Part shown: one piece after another, positions 48,001 through 59,800 of the stretch | How the letters are laid out: the number at the start of each line of letters is the position of its first letter | Position numbering within the stretch: position 1 is the first letter of the stretch | Source of the DNA: Diplosphaera chodatii | Lineage: Eukaryota > Chlorophyta > Trebouxiophyceae > Prasiolales > Stichococcaceae | Assembly: GCA_032358165.1 (NCBI GenBank) | Contig: JAALGY010000008.1 | Location: 1,116,001-1,180,000, forward strand | Length of the DNA: 64,000 bases | Direction of reading: 5' to 3' | Notes under the pieces: model-generated | Database searches by the model: none | Seen by the model: the letters and a program-made list of their open reading frames with translations, nothing else | Told to the model about the DNA's origin: nothing | Position numbers and translations under genes: made by a program

Positions 48001-49433
48001 ATGGCAGCTGCCATGGGCCATACTGCTTCCGGTGGACGTTCCTCATTGTGGCGGCCCTGTGCTGCGTCGCCACCGCCTTTGCAGCGGCGCTGTGGTACCG
48101 CAGCCGCCAGTCCTACCAGCAAGTCATCAAGGTGCGCGCCAGGCGGGGGGCCCACCCTGTTCTGGCGGTCGACGGCTGTGCAAACCGAGGGCGGTGCCTA
48201 CCACCAGTGCTGCTGTGTGCCGCTGGAAACTTGAAAACGTTGCGGTGAACGTGAGTGCCATGAACCTGCCATGGTGTGCAGGTGATGATGGCAGAGCGCA
48301 TGAAGCGCGGCATCAAAGCCGAGATGGAGGAGGCGCGGGAGATCCTGGTATGCCCGTACTTTGAGTTCCTCACCGCTTTCATAGCCAGGAATATTCTTGG
48401 CGTGCATCCACAGCTGCAGTGCCACCCCAGCCAAGCCTGCGCGCATGCCAGCACACACGCATCCCAGCAGCCGTCGCCACCCTGCAGTCTGCCTGCTATG
48501 TCTCGTGTATGGTTCGACTCATGACAAATGGTGCCCATGCGGCATGCAGGACGCGTACGTCGAGGAGAACCGGGCGCTGGTGGACCTGCTGGCCAAGGGG
48601 CGGGGCCACGTGCAGGAGCTGCAGATGGCGGCCGCCGCCTTCCAGCCGGAGGACCCCAACGAGGCGGCCATGGCGCACGTGAGTCGGCTCTGCTCATGCC
48701 GTGCCGGTCAAGCCCTCGGCTACAGTTCTGGGTGGCTTTGCTCACTGTCAGGGGCTACGTGCCTGTCGATGCCCACCGTAGAAGCCTGCGCCCACCTCGG
48801 CCTATCACCCTGAATCTGCGGTAAAACCTGCATGAGCATCGAGTCTCTCGGGACTTGCTATGCACTGGCTGTTGGGCTAACTGGGCCACAGAACTGAGTT
48901 TCTATGTTATATCTACATGGCAGCCTGGACGAACATCAGGTTCTCCTTGGGTCATGTGTCAGTATGTATGGAGTCATCATCGATGCGGTGCAGGCAGTGC
49001 GGGAGCTGACGGGGCTGGTAGAGGGCGCCAACGCGCTGCTGTCCGGCAGCAAGGGGCTGGAGACCAAGTACCTGTCGCTGCCCAGCTACGCCAGCCAGCG
49101 CCTCAGCCTCGCGCTCGAGGCGGACCCCAACGCGGTGAGCGGTCGATTGCTGAGCTTGCAACAGGAGGCTGCTTCGCATGCGCATCCGACCGTTGCTGCC
49201 AGATTTGCAGAGCGGGACTGGTCAATGACGGCCCGTTCATGTGCCGCCCGTGTGTAGCTCTGCTGGTGTCAACAGCACCACGAACCTCTTCTGACCACCA
49301 TGTGCTGGTGCTGATGCAGTCGCCGTCGGCGCCCACACCCCTTGTGGGACCCCGCACCGGCGGCGCCACGCACCGGCTGTACCAGTCTGCCCGCAATCGT
49401 GCTCGCAGCAATGACGAGCTGATAGACGTTTGA
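45057..49433 (+). CDS. Nodulin-like/NFD4-type MFS transporter with C-terminal coiled coil
   Basis: Membrane transporter with the plant nodulin-like domain; substrate unknown. ATG 45057 gives MGDDLATKFYWSKWLTFSFA then LLQLSSGLGYTFSIYS, the family's first helix. In-phase exons follow: AIGTACNVGGYFPLFAGLFY (45328), VLIGVVLQFGGYYGLWAAA (45513), VTSVRNFETER (45665), GTVIGILKAFLGLSASAYIT (45804), SHAFHMIFTAVIALAFYQTV (46113), TSAVAVLMLPVMAIPFIFGG (46340), a Gln-rich loop (46550-46650), SVDFWMLFAINGICSGAGLT (46869), VASAVLNGF-type segments (47400-47570) and GITPAITSELFGLQNFATNY (47690). After the last membrane helix (WTFLIVAALCCVATAFAAAL, 48030) comes a cytosolic tail of four exons. It has heptad-like helices (MMAERMKRGIKAEMEEAREI, 48284; AYVEENRALVDLLAKGRGHV, 48553) and ends SARNRARSNDELIDV at 49433. 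The helical tail is longer than in most relatives. Confidence 0.82.
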
Positions 49434-49793
49434 CGCCTGGCAGAGTAACCCTTGCGTTGTGGATGTGCTTTGCTGCGATAAAAGGTTGTGGTTGTGGTGC
49501 TTTCTGCCGTGCAGTGTCTCCCCGCAAGTTGAGATTCCTGTTGGTTTTTAGCATGCCAGCTGTCAAACAGACTACATCGCAAGGTTGCCCTTAGCTGCCA
49601 AGAAGCCATTGCCCCAAGTAGGGACCGTTCCATCAAGGGGAACCATGTCCGTACGGCCTCTGCAGCTCTGCTGATGGCCTGACTCTGCTGCGCTGGATTT
49701 ACGTCACCCGTTGCACGTGGCCCCTACTGAAAGCAGGTGCACTCTCGGCTTGTGAAGCATTTCGGCGCGCCGCGTCCGTCATCACGTCCAGAC
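49434..49793. other. Intergenic region (nodulin-like MFS / fasciclin gene)
   Basis: 360 bases between two plus-strand genes. No coding signature, and no TGTAA seen. Confidence 0.4.
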
Positions 49794-51889
49794 ATGCTGC
49801 GCAATGGTGCCTGTGTGGCGCTGTTGTTGCTCATAGCCTGCGCCAGCTCAGTCGCCCAGGTGTGCCTCTGATGCTCGTTGTTTCCCGGTCAGCAGCGACT
49901 ACACATAGACTCCGGCAGGACGCACATTTCACTGCTTCCTGTGGGCTACTGCCTGCTTGATGGAGGCTCTGTCCAACTTGCCTTGGTCTTCTTGGGGCGA
50001 TATCAGCCTGACTGCAACCCCCAATTCGTGTGAAGAGGACTGTGCACACTGCACCCGCCTGCTCTTGTGTGGGTGTCAGAGGTCCTCGTGACATTCTTCA
50101 GCGGAACAGTGTTGCCAAATGCCATAAGCAGCCCACATGCAGCCGCAGGCGGGGTCAGCTGCGCTGACACAGGCTTGAAGCATTGCTGAGCATGCGCCAG
50201 CAAGTGCACGACCTTGACTGATAATCTATCTGCATCGTAGGCTTACAATGCGACACACGTATTTGACTCGAAGGGGAGGCAATGCCGGGGATGCAGCAGC
50301 GGTCCTGCTGTGGTTTTCCTGCGCTCACCGCTGCTGTGCCTGTGCAGACCGCCCCCTCGCCGGCGCCTGCCAGCAGCTCCTGCCCGCCGTACATCAGCAA
50401 CTACACCAGCGGCGCGGCGAACCTCACGATCTTCACCAGCTTCCTGCAGACGTACGAGGAGGTGGGGCTGGACACGGACCCCAGCAGCGGCTTCTCCGTG
50501 TTCGCCCCCACCGACCGGGCATGGAACCGCATCGAGCAGACCCTCAGTGCGCCACCCTCTTGCTCCTGGATACGGTACCGAGATGCACTGCATGGACGCG
50601 CGTTGCTGCACAGCTGTCACGTCAGCAGTCAGCAGCGTCACAGCCACTGTTGAGGTGGTACGGCCGCCAAGTCAGTGATGTCCTCACGGATGGCATGGGT
50701 GTCGTGCAGCCACCAGCGTCGGCGGGCCGTCAAATAACGTGACGTCGCAGGAGGCGGACATACTGCTGACCATCGGGCTGTACCACCTGACCGGCCGCGC
50801 CCGCAGCCCGGGCGCCTTCCTGGCGCGGGGCAGCGAGCAGACGGTCCTCGGCGACCTCACAGGTCCGCCGCTGTGCCGCCCTGCAGACACAGGCACATGT
50901 GCCATGATGCATTCCTCATGCCATAATGCAACAAACACCAGGGGCTGCAGCACAATTGGCACCATCATGTCAAGGCAGCGGTACTGACCGGAAGGCGTCA
51001 TGTGCCGCCTGCAGGGTACAACATCTCCCTGTACTTCACAGAGCCAGACAATCAGGTGAACTACTGCAGGCCCTGCATGAGCATGCTGCTTTCTGCCGTG
51101 TAGCCATGGCCATCATGTGCCAGCGGCAGCAGTATGCAGGTGCATGTGCTGTGTACAGATCCAAGTGGAGGGGATACCGTTCGGCAATGCAGCGCCGCTC
51201 ACGACGCCGACGCGCGTGTGCAACACAACGCTGTACGTGCTGGACGAAGTGATGCAGCCGACCAACAGCCTGACTGACATACCAGGCTTCACAGAACTGA
51301 GTGAGTCGCAACACTGCTTCGTCATGGCACTGCACATGGCGTGGCCACTGTTGTGGCCAGCCACCTGGCTGCATCTGCACTGCCGTCCCTGCAATGCATG
51401 GATGTGATGGCACGACGAGACGTGGTGCACACGTGCTTATGGGGTTTCACTGTGATCTGCTGCAGTATCCACAGCCCAGGCACCAGCAAGCGCGCCGGTG
51501 CCTGTGGGGTCGTTCTTCGACTTGCCGCTGGCTCCAGGTCAGCACCTGCCGCTGGCTGTCCCTGCATGGTGTGCTGGGAGATGGCTTGTTGTGGCTGCCG
51601 TGTATGTTGACGGCATGTCTGTCTTCAAATCGGTTCACCGCTTGGTGCAGGGCCGGGCATCTCGGTCACCACCACGGGGCCGGGGTCCACGAACACATCG
51701 ACCGTGGCGACGGACATCAACGGCGACAACGTGGCGGTGTCAGCGACGCCGGGGGCAGCCAACGCCAGTGCATCAGCGCCTGCACCAGCGCCACAGGCGG
51801 CCGCGCCGCTGCACAGGGCGAGCGGGTGCATCCTGGCACTTGCCACCTTGGCCGCCGCGGTGCTCACTCCTGGAGCGCTCCAGGCGTAG
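49794..51889 (+). CDS. Secreted fasciclin (FAS1) domain protein, probably GPI-anchored
   Basis: Extracellular adhesion-type protein. Exon 1 (49794-49859) encodes a signal peptide, MLRNGACVALLLLIACASSV-AQ, and splices in phase to 50348: TAPSPAPASSSCPPYISNYT. The FAS1 core is LTIFTSFLQTYEEVG and GFSVFAPTDRAWNRIEQTL (H1 box, 50430-50545), NNVTSQEADILLTIGLYHLT (50733), NISLYFTEPDNQ (51022), then CNTTLYVLDEVMQPTNSL (51221; H2 box). A Pro/Ala/Ser-rich spacer (51465-51535) and a Thr/Ser-rich stretch (GISVTTTGPGSTNTSTVATD, 51656) suggest O-glycosylation. The C-terminus is small residues followed by a hydrophobic run (GCILALATLAAAVLTPGALQ) ending at TAG 51887-51889, typical of a GPI-attachment signal. 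One FAS1 domain, several N-x-T/S sites. Alga cell wall or matrix attachment is inferred. Confidence 0.82.
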
Positions 51890-52173
51890 ACGGCGGACTT
51901 GGGGTTGTTGGTCAGCTATGCAGCAGGGGGTGCAGATAAGGTATCTTGTTGTTCACACTGCTTTCATGCTGCTAGCACGAGACGACAGCTTTGCCGGTGG
52001 CTTGTTGATGAACCGACCATTGAAGTTCGTTACATTCTCATAGCTTGATTTATTGGTGGCCGCTCGGCAAGCACCGCGAAGCTTTCACACTATTGATACA
52101 GTCGCTTCTAATCTAAACACACATCATATGGCTGCTGGAGGCCTGTGGTGGCTGCCGTTGGATACTGCCGATG
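51890..52173. other. Convergent 3' region between fasciclin and hydrolase genes
   Basis: 284 bases between facing stops, with AT-richer sequence and a minus-strand TGTAA at 52030-52034. Confidence 0.5.
52030..52034 (-). terminator. Putative TGTAA poly(A) signal for the alpha/beta hydrolase gene
   Basis: Plus strand TTACA, i.e. TGTAA on the gene's strand, 140 bases past the hydrolase stop. Confidence 0.45.
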
Positions 52174-54424
52174 TCAGAGCCTCTCTAGCCAGTTGCAAAC
52201 AATGCCATTGACGAGCTCTGGGTTGTCGTCGTGCACACAATGATTCTCCCCTGCAGTGGATGACCCCACGATCACCAGCTGCACAGTGACTACCACAGGC
52301 AGCGGGACATCACATGTTCATCAGGTTGCGTCATAGCGTCACAACGTCATCCGCTGTGCATTGAAGCAAGCGCACCAGACGAGGCTAACACGCCTACCTG
52401 GCAGTTCATGAAACTCAGTCTGCGCTCGGGTGTCTGGCAGCGCCCGGAACAGCTTGCCGACTGGGCCGTCGATGGGTGTAAAGGAATCCTTGCTGCCCCA
52501 CACGACCAGCAGCGGGCCCTTGACGGACGGCATCAGCTGGTCTGGCGGCGTTCCGGGCGGCCCTGCGCATTAGGAGAATGCCACAACATGCAGCTCACCA
52601 GGTTCAGCAGTGCTGGCATGTGTACAGGATGTACCACTCACAAGATGCAGCTCCGCGCTTCAGTCGCCCACAGTGTACTGTGGCAGCAGCAGCAGCAGTG
52701 AGCATGCGAAGCACCTGTGATGATACTGACAAATGCCTCCAGCGCTCCCAGATCGTTTGACGGCTCATACAGCATGTCCACCAAGTCATCATCAACTGCC
52801 AGCTTGTTGACATACAGGCTCTGTGCGGCAGCAGAAGCTATGAGTAGCTGAGTCTGCCTGTCCGTGACATTGCAAGTCGCAGCTGCTGCAGCACCAATGC
52901 AGATGCATGGCACAGCAGAAGGCGCACACGACCCGTCTTCAGGGTCGGCACCTGAAGCACCGTACGCAGATTTTCCTTTGTTCTGAAGCGATCAAATAGG
53001 TACCGTGCAATTCTGGGCTTGCTGAGCAGGAAGTCGATGAGGTAGAACCTGCAAATAGTGAACAACAGCACTGCGCCATCATCATACACCGTGCCACTGG
53101 CTCAGCCAACGATAACCCAATTCCCAGCTTTGCAGGCAGCATCGGCGTATTGCAGGCCACAGCAGCATAGACTCACAGGGGCATGGCCAGCTGGATGCGC
53201 CAGTCCTGTACAATGGCCTTGTTGTTGAGGCCTGCGGCAGCAAGCATGAAGTCTTCCTGCCCAGCCGTGGGGTAGCAGAACGGATCTCCACACCATGCTG
53301 CATTGGCAAGTGCACGGCCGCACCTCCTGCACAGTTGACCAGCACTGTGCCAGCGACCTTTCCCTCTGGCTCTCTGGCACTCACCTGTGCATGTGTACAC
53401 ACATGTCAGCATGACACATGCAGCCATGGCTGCTTGCCAAGCAAGCTGCCTTTGGTATGGGTGAGCACATATGAGCAGTGGCAGGCATACCGTCAGCACA
53501 ACCAGACTCCCAACACTATTCCCAACTAGCACGGCGGGCTGGTCAATAAACTCTGCCATGAAGTCGCGAACCAGGTCCACCCATCTGCATGACCATGCAA
53601 CCTTGGAGCGACTGTGCAGCACGAACGGTGACGCTGCTGATGAGCTGTTGCAACTTTTTAAACTGCACCGTCACTGTGCAGCTCAACCTACTCACAGGTC
53701 GATACTGTAGTCCAGTATCGGCTTTTCTGACATGCCCTGACCCAGCAGGTCAACAGCCCACACCTGCGACATGAGAACTTGCAGTAATGCCTCCTGAAGC
53801 AAAACCGATGTGGGTGCGCGCTGCTGTCATCGGCAGATGTGAAAATCCGTGCAATGGCCGAGCATACCGACTGAACCACTTCAGCTGCTAGGTGTGCAAG
53901 GCTGCCTTTGGTAACACCATGGGTGCCACTGACCTGGTACCCCGCCGCTGTCAGCGCAGGAACGTTGCGCTTCCAATGTCCCACTGACGCTCCAAAGCCG
54001 TGCACCAGAAGGATGGGCTGGCCACATCCTGCCACCTGCAGCACTCTGCTCAAAGCGTCTATCCATGTTGACACTGACACACTGCGGGCAGTGGCAGTGC
54101 GTCATCCAGGGCATGACTTACCGCGTAGTTGATCCTGTGGGATCGCCACTGCCAGCTGTGTGTCGTGAATGGCGAGGCTGTGGGTTTGCTGTCCTCCGCT
54201 GGCTGTAGTTGCGCTGCTGAGGACGCAGTGCACCGTGTGCAGCGCGGCGCGCTGTATGACGGGCGTATACCCCGTGTGAATGCTGTGGTGCGAGCTTTCC
54301 TCTGACACCTGCTTCTCAGCTGCATGTTTGCTTGTGCGCCGTGCATGCACGGCTGCATCAGTGGGCGCTGCTGACACACATACGCAGGCAGAAGCACTTC
54401 GCGATGCGAAGCTGCCTCCAACAT
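52174..54424 (-). CDS. Alpha/beta hydrolase, chloroplast-type plant family (pheophytinase-like fold group)
   Basis: Serine hydrolase; substrate unknown. The chosen ATG at 54424 gives an Arg/Ser/Thr-rich leader that could be a plastid transit peptide (downstream Met codons are alternatives). The leader runs into THSWQWRSHRINYA and, after splicing, VAGCGQPILLVHGFGASVGH (about 54030; His-Gly oxyanion motif). VWAVDLLGQGMSEKPILDYS follows (53755). The nucleophile elbow is AVLVGNSVGSLVVLTV (53545). LIDFLLSKPRIARYLFDRF (53040), NKLAVDDDLVDMLYEPSND (52800) and LEAFVSIITG form the cap. LLVVWGSKDSFTPIDGPVGK (52500) carries the catalytic Asp, and GENHCVHDDNPELVNGIVCN (52245) the catalytic His. The stop is at 52176-52174. 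The complete Ser-Asp-His triad and the PLDGPVGK-type block match plant plastid hydrolases related to pheophytinase; epoxide hydrolase is an alternative. Confidence 0.83.
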
Positions 54425-56029
54425 CGTGCCAAACCGGCTGTCAATCGTCTGCTGGCACTGAAACTCTTTAAGTCACAACTTCTGAAGTTTCAACAGATGC
54501 GAATGGTGCGCGCACCGGCAGAATGTGCTGACTGACAACAAGTGGTATCACCGAGTGGGCAATAACCCAGAGCAGACCGAAGTGTAAGGTGTTGCGCAAT
54601 CCTCGTGGAAGCAACGGGACCAGCAAGCGGGGGACTGAGCATGTCACATGCATGATGCATCATCAGGGCAGAATGATGACATCAGCATTGCGCAAAACTT
54701 GCAGCTGTGCTTGACTTCTCCACTTCAGGTATCAGTTGCTGTTTGCTTTTGCTACGTGAAGCCGTAGGGTGCGCTCCATACTCCGACTGCTATCAATGTC
54801 CAAAATTTGATGGTAGTTGACCAGAGGGATTGCACCATGAGCCAGGGCTAGAGACACAAGACAATCACCACACACTATCCTTCAGGGGTTCAAAGTTAAT
54901 TCCTCGCTACCACTGCTAAGCTGTGTACGCTCGGCGGTGCGCAGCATGCTGAGTGGCCATGCCGAGCAGCAGGTGCACACATGATGCGCTCAGGTGACAG
55001 ACCATGGTGATCTGCACCATGCGGCCGTGCTGCCTTCAATGACACTGGTCTGTCGGGTTGCAGGAGCCGGTACTGTCTGACCACACGCAGACATGTGAGG
55101 CCGCCCATGCAGCGCCCAGTGCGCCAGTCCCACTGACTATTTCACCCACCGCGTCAAAGGTGCAAAGGGCAGCTTGCAAGTCTGCACGGGGACGGAAGCT
55201 TGATTGCAAAGGCACTCTTGGCGGGTGCACGACCATGCTGCTCCCAGCCGCCCGCACATGCAATGTGTGCAGCCTCAGCAGCACAGGGCCGCCTGACGTT
55301 GCCTGCTGCAGCCGGTCCAGCCTGCCTGTGCGCATTGGGCGGCGGCTGGAGAGATGCAGTGGAAAGGCGCTGCACTCCACAGTTGATGGGGCTGGCGGCG
55401 GCCGGAACAGCAGAGGCACACACCTAGACCCTGCTGCGCACGCTTTCCTGCTTGAGGTGGCGCTCTGCGTGCCCAGCTGCCCAGCTGAGACGCAGCGGCA
55501 ACAGCCGTCAGCTTTGGCGGACTTGGCAGCCACTCAGCAGCCCGTACGCAGACCCAACACATCGGCAAACCACACACAGATGCCGGATGTGGCAGGCGAG
55601 GTTCGTGAGCTGCGATTTGCGCTGCGAGCCGCCGATCACTACAGCTCAACGGTGCAGCAACTGTGATGCTGGGGTGCTTGCCGCTGCTGCATGGGCAGGG
55701 TCGGTGCGGTGCTACGTTCCCAGCTCACGTATGGTCTGCCGGCAGCTGGCTTGCATGGCTGCGGCTCAGCATGGCGTTCCCAACCAGCAAGGCCTGGATC
55801 GCTTTGCGCGGGCACCAGCGGGAACGTGTCGTCGCCCATTCACTCCACTGTCGGTCGTCAACTGGATGCCCGCAGGTGAGCCATGCCCGGGGAAGCTGTG
55901 ATGTTGATGATGTCAGACTGATCAGCCCATGTGGGTGCCACCTGGAATGCCAGGCGGGTCAACGCAAGTGTTCAGACCCCCCAGCAATGATCGCATGGTT
56001 CGCACAGTACACTGCATGACCCTTGAGTG
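54425..56029. other. Unassigned region with overlapping ORFs on both strands
   Basis: The segment 54425-55000 shows nothing coding. From 55036 to about 55880 the sequence is GC-rich like exons. The minus-strand frame 55533-55036 (SGGPVLLRLHTLHVRAAGSS) and the plus-strand frame 55058-55666 (ending VAGEVRELRFALRAADHYSS) both look protein-like. A good plus-strand donor (GCAG-GTGAGC) lies at about 55875. I recognise no domain and cannot decide the strand. A lineage-specific gene or a decayed copy is plausible. Confidence 0.3.
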
Positions 56030-56887
56030 AATCCGCTGCTAGTCAGCAGTGCGTTTGCCGTCGAGTGCAGCCCCGTTGCGGCCGTCCGGGCGTCGGCTGC
56101 GACCGGCGAGCCCGAGTCACGGAGGGGTCGGAGCGGCGTATCGGCACCTAACGCGCTGACGTATTCGGTGAGCAGGTGCAATTCGAAGTGCAAACAGAAC
56201 CTCTGGGTCTGCCATACCCCTGAATGGTTTTTTGAAGGTTGGGCGGGCTAAATTTGGCGTTGGCACCCTCCCAGAGGTTTTGCGGTGGTAATCGCGTTGC
56301 GCCCGGGGCGTCATGACGGGCTAGGCGTACAGGACGGCACGTCGTGATATTTCAAGTCACTAACAGGCTTTCGGCAGGCTTGTTCCGAAGCTGCTGCCGG
56401 TCTGCGCACCCGTTTCGGCAAACCCAGAGCTACCGGAACCTGGGCTGGAGTGCTGCCTGTTGTTGCTGCAGCACCGCGATCGCTGCTGCCAGCCACCCTT
56501 TGATCGCTTTCCGTGATTGAGCGGGCATTCAGCAAGTAGCCGTGGTGCGAGCGGTGTCACACGCCGGCTGCACCTCCTGCACGTGCTGCGGGCCATACGC
56601 GGTGTGGCGCAGCACAGCGCCCGCGCGTTGCAACACGCTACTGACCGGAACCCGTGTGCGTAAGCAGGTACGCAGTTGCACGAGGTGCGGGCAGCTCCCC
56701 CAGTCGCGCGCCAAGGCGATGCACTCTGCTGGACTGAGATCTCCGGCATATTGCTGTATTGGGGGGTGCGTAACGCGGGTGCATACCACACGACGAGTGT
56801 CACTCGCTTCGCGACGCTGACGGACGTGAGCATGTTTGCAGGCCGACCTTCTGCAGCGGCGGCGGGCGAAGTTGCTTGGGAGGGGTC
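56030..56887. other. CpG-rich upstream region of LPMO gene 1
   Basis: The base composition changes: CG dinucleotides are very frequent and the TGCA/CTGCAG words common elsewhere become scarce. Minus-strand frames here (56789-56529, containing GDLSPAECIALARDWGSCPH; and 56965-56360) are Cys/Arg-rich and unrecognised. It may be an unmethylated promoter or the remnant of an inserted element. Confidence 0.35.
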
Positions 56888-59800
56888 ATGCAGCAGCACG
56901 GCGTGTGGGGGCTGCTCGCAGTGGCCCTGTGCCTTGCAGCGCAGCTGCCGGCATGCCATGGCCATGCATACCTCATGGTGCGCTGGACCAGCAACTCAAG
57001 AAGCTCAGGAAGTACTGAACACACGTGTTTGCTGTCAAGTGAGGGTGTGTTGTAGGGAGGTGGATGGGCGCAAGGATGCTGACCCGCTGCCACATCATCC
57101 TGTGCAGGTGCCGGCGGCGCGCAACTGGCTGCACGCCCACACACAGGGCTTCTACGACGAGGTGCACGTCGCGGAATCGCCTCACTCCGACATGGCTTGT
57201 ATAGCAGCTCATTCACCTGTCCACACACTGGTTGCGGCCTTTTGCGCCATATCAAGACAGCACGAGTCAGAGTCAGCTGCAGACATGCTGCTGCTGATGC
57301 TTGACAATACTTTTGCGCAGATGTCTCTGAACCGCATCGGCACCGGGCTGTGCGGGGGCCAGACGCCGACAGACAGCCGATTTCAGGTCAGCGTGGTTGT
57401 AATTTGCTGACCCTGCAAAACAACTGTTCATGTTCATGTGATGAGTGTGTCGATGGGTGCACTGCAAGCTACGACGACTTTAAGTGACTGGCAAAGCCCT
57501 CATTGCGTCTTCTCTGGTGCTACTCAGGTGGCGCCAATCCCGCCGAAGTCACCAGCAGATGGCATCTTTGCGCAGGGCACAGTCGTGGCAAACTACACTG
57601 AGGTGAGTCACCCTTGGGACATGCTGACATGCGAGTCTGGTAAGTGCCGCGAATGCAGTCTGGACACGTGCTTGACAGATGTATGCCATACGGTTCCCTC
57701 GTGTGCGGCGCTGCAGGGGCAGGAGGTGCCCATCCGCCTGCACATGTCCACCGCGCACTGGGGCCGCTTTGAGCTGCGGGTGTGCCCGCTATCGGACCCC
57801 TCACTGGTGAGTCAGCGGCCCCGCGCAGAGGCTCCCGCACAGACTCGCTGCAACCTGCAAAAGCGAACCACCTTGCTAACGCTTCGTCTCTGACAGAGCA
57901 TGCGTCACGGGTCGCAGGTGACGGAGAACAAGGAGCTCACGGAGGCGTGCCTCGCGGCGCACCCCCTGTACCTGGCGCCCAAGGCGCTGCAGCCGGGTGT
58001 GTTGTGCAGCACGCCTGTGCACAGGAAGCTGCCGTGGAAAGGCTGATGCTCGTGTGTGAGTCCCACCTGCATCCCTCTGCGGTGTGCTGAAGGCTTGCAC
58101 GTGTATGCTCGCAGGCATGAGCGACCCGGCCAAGGCGCTGAAGGAGAACTACTACTACTTCACACGGGCGGTGCGTTACGCACAGCTTGCTCAATAGTGT
58201 TTACTGGGTCTTGTTGCGTAATTTCCTTGATTTTTGTCAATTGATTCTCATTAAATTAAAAATAATTTATATTGATGCATAGGACCAAACAGCCAGCGAT
58301 GTGTACACCACTTTTGTGCTGCCGCTGGGCGTCACCTGCACTCGCTGCGTGCTCCAGTTCCGGTGGACGACCGGCAACTCCTGCTACGGTAGGCAGCGCG
58401 GCAGTGACCGAGCGTGTCAAACTCTCCCATTCTTGTCCAGCAGCTCCCAAGCAGCAATGGCGGCCACACGCAGCAGTGGTCTTGATGCCTGTTGCTTCGT
58501 TTCGAGAGCCAACGGTGCTGAGTGGCTGTGTGCTTCTGGACTGCAGCGCCGGGCACCAACCACACCTTCCAGATGAGCGTCACGCCAAACCTGCCGGCGT
58601 GCGACCCCAACACGTACCTGGACCCCAGCGCCCTGCCGCCCGAGAAATTGTGCGCAGCCTCACCCCCGCAGTACTCATCGTGCACACTCGATCCTGCTGG
58701 TGCCCTCAAAGCTGGCAGTCATCTACTCATCTCGTCCACCGGCTGTGCTGCGCAACAGTGCTGCACGCTGACAGTTTCCTTCCCTGCGCTGCAGCTGGAA
58801 CTGTGCGGACATCGGCATCGCGTGAGTCCCTTCCGCAGTTGTTGTTGGGAGTCGTCACTAGAGTGTCCACAACAGTGCATGCTTTCGCACCTGGATGCGT
58901 GACCTGAAGGAGCTTGGTAGCAAAGCAGCGTGTGGTTCTGCAGGCGCCTGACCGGGCCACGCAAGCCGCCGCCGCCCAGCCCGCCGCCGCGCCCGCCGAG
59001 CCCGCCGCCGCGCAGGGCCCCGCCCCCCAGCCCGCCGGCCCGCGAGCCGCCCTCGCCGCCCAACCCGCCGCCCAAGGCGCCCCAGCGCTCGCCGCCCTAC
59101 GCGCCATCAACAGGCACACGCTTGTTTACCTGCAGCTGTCCTTGCACGGCGGGGTTGCTCTGCGCTTGGGCCTGCATGCGATTGGCGGATGCAGTCATGG
59201 GGCACTGATGATGCATGAGGTCGCTTCCGAGGCGTCGGTGTGACAATCATCAGGGTGCTGATGGGAGGCATGTCGTGGGTGTGCTGCAGGGCCGCTGTTC
59301 AACGCCAAAAAGCCGCCGCCGCCAAAGAAGGCGCCGCCCCCGCCCCGCCAGCTGCCGGCCGCCTGCGGCGGCAAGTGAGTCGCGCGACCCCTGCCGCACC
59401 CTTGCATCAGCATACTCCAGAGTTTAGCTAGTCTAGTTGTTGATGACCACAACAATGTGGTAAAGGAGCCGTGTCCATGCAGGTGTGCCACCCCGAAGCC
59501 AACGAACAAGCCGCCGCCACCCCCAAGAAAGCCACCACCGCCCCCCAAGAAGCCACCACCACCGCCTAAGCGATCACCGCCACCACCTCGGAAGATTCTG
59601 GCGCCAACTATGGTGGGCTGCTCACCCTGTGAAAGCACCCTGAAACTGAAACAGGAGACCATGTGCGTTGTATGCCACATCGCAGTAGTACGAGGTTGTG
59701 CCTATGCTGAGTGGTAGTAGTGGCTCACTGTCCAGACGGCCGCCCCTCCGGCAGTACCGAAGCCCAGCAGCAGCCTCAAGACGGCTCTGGTGTGGGGGCA

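Noticed and set aside
50239..50310. Extra exon in the fasciclin gene (AYNATHVFDSKG)
   Set aside because: It would require a 36-base intron before 50348. Direct splicing 49859 to 50348 keeps phase and joins the signal peptide to the Pro-rich start of the mature protein.
55036..55666. Confident gene call upstream of the LPMO pair
   Set aside because: Plausible frames exist on both strands with no domain or splice chain to choose between them, so it is kept only as an unassigned region.
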